Positions 24,880 through 28,511 of a DNA stretch of 28,511 nt are shown here, piece after piece. The notes under the pieces are model-generated. The model was not told the origin of the DNA. It was given only the letters and a program-made list of their open reading frames with translations, and did no database searches. Position 1 is the stretch's first letter. Each line of letters begins with the position of its first letter. Position numbers and translations under genes: made by a program. Source of the stretch: an uncultured Parasphingopyxis sp. (lineage in GTDB: Bacteria; Pseudomonadota; Alphaproteobacteria; Sphingomonadales; Sphingomonadaceae); NCBI GenBank assembly GCA_905479515.1, contig CAJQMX010000114.1, forward strand, positions 1-28,511, in the 5' to 3' direction.

Positions 24880-24995
24880 GCCCGTTCGTTAACATTTTGT
24901 TTACTATCTCGTTGACACCCAAAGAGGGTTAAGATGGGGACAGTGCACGAATGTCTCCTATCGGGACAGGTCGAAATCCTGCTTTTCGCCCGGGC

Positions 24996-25856
24996 TCAAT
25001 CGTCTGTCTGTTCCCGTTCGGCAATCGCCTCGGCGAGCCCAACCAGCCGTTCTGCTTCGGCCAGATGCAGCCGCTCGACCATGACACCGTCAATTTCGAG
25101 CACGCCCTTGTCAGCATTTGCAGGATCGGCGAACGCCGCGATCGTCGCCTCGGCATCTTCAAGCGCACTCCGCGATGGCGCGAAAATCCGGTTGCTGGCA
25201 TCAAGCTGGTCAGGATGGATTACCGTCTTTCCGTCAAATCCGAATTCCCGTCCCTGTTCACATTCCGAGGCAAGACCGGCATCATCACTCAACGTGTTGA
25301 ACACACCATCGATGACAATTTTCCCATGGGCCCGTGCCGCCATGACCGTCATCGAAAGTGCCGTCACAAAAGCCGCGCGTCCCGATCGCAACTTGGCCTG
25401 CATATCCTTGGCCAAATCATTGGCCCCCATGACCATCGCGGCAAGATCTGGAGCCGCGGCAATCTCGGCAATGTTGAGGATCGCCAAAGGCGTTTCGATC
25501 ATCGCCCAGATAGGCACACCGACATCGGCAGCGCGATCTATATCTTTCGCATGGGAAATCTTCGGGATGAGCACACCATCAGTCGCCACCGCCTTGACCA
25601 TTTTCAAATCGTCTGCACTCCATTCTGTATCCAGGCCATTGATCCGGACGATAACTTCCCGCAGCCCGTACCCCCCTGCCCTTACAGCCTCGGCAACCAG
25701 TTCGCGGGCCTCGGCTTTCACAGAAGGCGCAACTGAATCTTCCAGATCGAAGATCACGACGTCGGCAGGAAGCGTTTTGGCCTTTTCAAGCGCGCGGGCG
25801 TTGGCGCCGGGCATATAGAGGCAGGAACGGCGGGGTCGGAACTGGGGCTGTGTCAT
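24996..25856 (-). CDS. HpcH/HpaI aldolase / CitE-like CoA-ester lyase
   Basis: The product is 286 residues from the ATG at 25856; the frame is open to 25892. The family cleaves or forms C-C bonds in CoA esters (citryl-, malyl- or citramalyl-CoA) or hydrolyses malyl-CoA. Visible features are RSCLYMPGANARALEKA, VVIFDLEDSVAPSVK (E39, D40), VRINGLDT (R71), MIETPLAILN (E121), MGANDLAKDM and FDGKTVIHPDQL, all typical CitE-like metal and CoA-site motifs. No citrate lyase alpha or gamma gene is present, so it is a stand-alone CitE-like enzyme. It is divergent to an enoyl-CoA hydratase gene, with a LiuR-like palindrome between them. Confidence 0.9.
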   Translation of the reverse strand: MTQPQFRPRRSCLYMPGANARALEKAKTLPADVVIFDLEDSVAPSVKAEARELVAEAVRAGGYGLREVIVRINGLDTEWSADDLKMVKAVATDGVLIPKISHAKDIDRAADVGVPIWAMIETPLAILNIAEIAAAPDLAAMVMGANDLAKDMQAKLRSGRAAFVTALSMTVMAARAHGKIVIDGVFNTLSDDAGLASECEQGREFGFDGKTVIHPDQLDASNRIFAPSRSALEDAEATIAAFADPANADKGVLEIDGVMVERLHLAEAERLVGLAEAIAEREQTDD

Positions 25857-25892
25857 GCCGCGCCTTATTCCGCATCGCCGCGCACAAACCAA

Positions 25893-25912
25893 GGTTGACG
25901 TTCACGTAAACC
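25893..25912. promoter_or_regulatory. LiuR-like palindromic operator candidate between the CitE-like and crotonase genes
   Basis: GGTTGACG-TTCA-CGTAAACC is a near-perfect palindrome (7 of 8 arm positions pair). It lies 36 bases from the CitE-like start (25856) and 41 bases from the crotonase start (25954), so it could control both genes. It has the same 8-4-8 layout and core as the sites at 13684-13703 and 27706-27733. Confidence 0.6.
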
Positions 25913-25953
25913 AGCGCAACAGTGCAAAAAACAGAATCAATGGAGAAGCGATC

Positions 25954-26715
25954 ATGTCCGAAGCCGTCCTCACCAATGCCGAAAATGGCATCCTCACGAT
26001 CACCATCAATCGGCCCGAAGCCAAGAATGCGGTCAACAAGGCAGTTGCCGAAGGTATCGCGGCAGCACTCGACGAGCTTGATGCGAATGATGATTTGCGG
26101 GTCGGCATTCTCACTGGCGCGGGCGGCACTTTCTGTTCGGGGATGGACCTGAAAGGATTTCTCAAGGGCGAATCGCCAATGGTGAAGGGTCGCGGTTTCG
26201 GCGGCCTGACCGAAGCACCTCCGGCAAAGCCGCTGATCGCAGCCGTTGATGGCTATGCGTTGGCTGGCGGTCTGGAACTCGCCATCTCATGCGACCTGAT
26301 CGTTGCCAATAGCGAAGCAAAATTCGGCATTCCCGAAGTGAAGCGCGGGCTTGCCGCTGCGGCTGGCGGTCTCGTCAAGCTGCCGCGTCAGATTCCTCCC
26401 CGGCTCGCCATGGAACTGGCGCTGACCGGTGAATTCATCACCGCAGAGCGCGCCCATGCAATCGGCCTTATCAACCATGTGGCCTCGGGCCCATCGATCG
26501 ATGGCGCCATGGCCCTTGCCACCAAGATTACCGAAAATGGTCCATTGGCGGTTCGCGTCAGCAAGCAGGTTATTGTCGAACAGGCCGAATGGTCGAGCGA
26601 AGAGATGTGGAAGAAGCAGGGCGAACTTGCCGGATCGGTTTTCGTCTCCGAAGACGCCCGCGAAGGAGCTGCCGCCTTTGCCGAGAAACGCAAGCCTGAG
26701 TGGAAGGGCCGCTAA
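25954..26715 (+). CDS. Enoyl-CoA hydratase/isomerase (crotonase family)
   Basis: The product is 253 residues from the ATG at 25954, preceded by TGGAGAAG; the frame is open to 25855. The oxyanion-hole segments are GGTFCSGMDLKGF (58-69) and VDGYALAGGLELAISCD (98-114). Both catalytic acids of hydratases are present, E108 in GGLELA and E128 in FGIPEV, so true 2-enoyl-CoA hydration is likely. The C-terminal helical part ends with FAEKRKPEWKGR, the usual end of the family. It probably acts in fatty-acid or branched-chain acyl-CoA breakdown, controlled through the palindrome 41 bases upstream. Confidence 0.94.
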   Translation: MSEAVLTNAENGILTITINRPEAKNAVNKAVAEGIAAALDELDANDDLRVGILTGAGGTFCSGMDLKGFLKGESPMVKGRGFGGLTEAPPAKPLIAAVDGYALAGGLELAISCDLIVANSEAKFGIPEVKRGLAAAAGGLVKLPRQIPPRLAMELALTGEFITAERAHAIGLINHVASGPSIDGAMALATKITENGPLAVRVSKQVIVEQAEWSSEEMWKKQGELAGSVFVSEDAREGAAAFAEKRKPEWKGR

Positions 26716-26815
26716 ACACGGCAGTGTCATGTCAGAGCTGACAGAAATTGCAGTGACAGGTGCAACGGCCTCTTTTCCACTCAGAGATTAGGTAAGCCGT
26801 CACGCAATTTCCACG

Positions 26816-27562
26816 TCATCCCTGCATCGAGGGGCCTTCAGGTTCGTTCGCCAACACATCTTCAGTGCAGTCTCCGCAGAGTTGATTGGCCGGGACGGCT
26901 ACATCTATCCTCTTGGGATAGGGCAGGTTGAGATTGTCCATGATCTCGATGAACTCATCCATACTGCGATTGTCGCCGAGCCTTTTGTTGCGTTCTTTTT
27001 CCTGGCCGATCGAGCTTACATGCCGATGCTGATAGTCATGGGCAGGATAAACCAGTGTCTCGTCGGGAAGCGTAAAGAGCTTGTCATGTACCGAATGATA
27101 CAAAGTGGCGGCGTCGCCTGACTGGAAGTCGGTCCGCCCGCAACCATCGATCAACAGTGCGTCACCCGTGAAAATCTGCCCCGTCCCTGCTTCATCGAGA
27201 AGATAGCAATGGTGCGTATCTGTATGCCCGGGCGTAAACAGCGGCTGGAACGTCGTACCGCCGACGATCAGGGGTTCGATCTCGCTCACTCCAAGATCAG
27301 GGCAAGGCAGATTGTCCATCGCCGGATAGACGACCTTGGACCCCGTCAGGCTGCGCAGCCGGCATGCCGAGGTTATGTGATCTGCGTGGACATGCGTTTC
27401 CAGCGTATAGCTCAAGGACAGCCCCAGCTCCTGGATCACCGACAAGTCTCTGTCGATCATCTCACAAACAGGATCGAGAAGCAGCGCCTCGCCTGTTTCC
27501 GGAAAGCCGAACAGGTATGTGTAGGTCCAGGATTCGGGATCGGTTAGCTGCCGAAAGATCAT
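26816..27562 (-). CDS. Persulfide dioxygenase (ETHE1-like), metallo-beta-lactamase fold
   Basis: The product is 248 residues. The metal motif THVHADHITSA (H57, H59, D61, H62) is followed by TPGHT (H113), FTGDALLIDGCGRTDFQSGD (D134) and VYPAHDYQ (H175). The GCGRTDFQ wording and the size mark the ETHE1/Blh group, which uses one Fe(II) to oxidise glutathione persulfide to sulfite, rather than glyoxalase II. No rhodanese domain is fused, unlike some relatives. The last 20 residues hold a CGDC pair, which is unusual and might bind metal or react with persulfide. It has its own start region, divergent to the nitronate monooxygenase gene. Confidence 0.9.
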   Translation of the reverse strand: MIFRQLTDPESWTYTYLFGFPETGEALLLDPVCEMIDRDLSVIQELGLSLSYTLETHVHADHITSACRLRSLTGSKVVYPAMDNLPCPDLGVSEIEPLIVGGTTFQPLFTPGHTDTHHCYLLDEAGTGQIFTGDALLIDGCGRTDFQSGDAATLYHSVHDKLFTLPDETLVYPAHDYQHRHVSSIGQEKERNKRLGDNRSMDEFIEIMDNLNLPYPKRIDVAVPANQLCGDCTEDVLANEPEGPSMQG

Positions 27563-27705
27563 TCTGTGGTCCTTCCTTCGAAATGTTCATGGCTGGCGTT
27601 CGCTTCACCGTACGTTGTGTGGGTTTCGACAGCAACGTGCTCTGGCGATCCCTTCAGCAGGCTCAGGACAAACGAATGCCGAATTGTTTGGTACAGGCTT
27701 CAAAC

Positions 27706-28511
<806 letters not shown>

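Noticed and set aside
26730..26743. TGTCAGAGCTGACA palindrome after the crotonase gene
   Set aside because: It is short, lies between two convergent genes, and has no T run and no promoter near it.
26729..26791. 20-codon open frame after the crotonase gene
   Set aside because: It has no ribosome site and no recognisable sequence feature.

Overview
The window looks like chromosomal DNA of an alphaproteobacterium, most likely a member of the Sphingomonadales. The grounds are the G+C-rich codon use, the phoR-pstC-pstA-pstB-phoU-phoB order without pstS, the cysE-DUF2794 and pgsA-moaD-moaE pairings, and an HPr-rel-A cassette. This is inference from gene content only. I see no rRNA, tRNA, CRISPR array, transposase or phage gene.

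Layout. 1-3000: the 3' part of a TauD/TfdA-type dioxygenase; two overlapping VOC (glyoxalase-fold) genes on the minus strand; a divergent soxR with a SoxR box between them; and a secreted protein of unknown function. 3078-7106 (minus): a four-gene cassette (Tat-signal small protein, PqqD-like protein, HprK-like kinase, nucleotidyltransferase) followed by glmU. 7202-13562 (plus): the phosphate operon phoR-pstC-pstA-pstB-phoU-phoB, tightly packed; the substrate-binding gene pstS is absent here. 13733-14638: a short-chain dehydrogenase of the multifunctional beta-oxidation enzyme type. 14801-18148: three genes without a recognised function, namely a secreted protein made of four repeats, a small secreted protein with two cysteines, and a multi-pass membrane protein. 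18156-21147: DUF2794 and cysE (minus), then a TauE/SafE exporter and oxyR (plus). 21249-23253: a FAS1 protein, then moaE, moaD and pgsA (minus). 23400-24879: an LplT-like MFS transporter and a tiny membrane protein. 24996-28511: a CitE-like lyase and a divergent enoyl-CoA hydratase, an ETHE1-like persulfide dioxygenase, and the start of a nitronate monooxygenase gene.

How the genes work together. The phosphate block forms a sensing and uptake circuit: PhoR and PhoB form the two-component pair, PstCAB is the transporter and PhoU couples them. SoxR probably drives the VOC pair directly, because its operator lies in a promoter with the 19-bp spacer typical of MerR-family targets. Three related palindromes sit upstream of the short-chain dehydrogenase, between the CitE-like and crotonase genes, and upstream of the nitronate monooxygenase. 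They suggest one regulator of acyl-CoA catabolism acting at all three loci.

The most interesting candidate for an undescribed system is the cassette at 4522-7106. It joins a PqqD-type recognition domain, an HprK-like kinase and a nucleotidyltransferase, a set of parts also known from lasso-peptide tailoring, but has no lasso cyclase or protease. It also carries a Tat-signal protein that could be the modified substrate.
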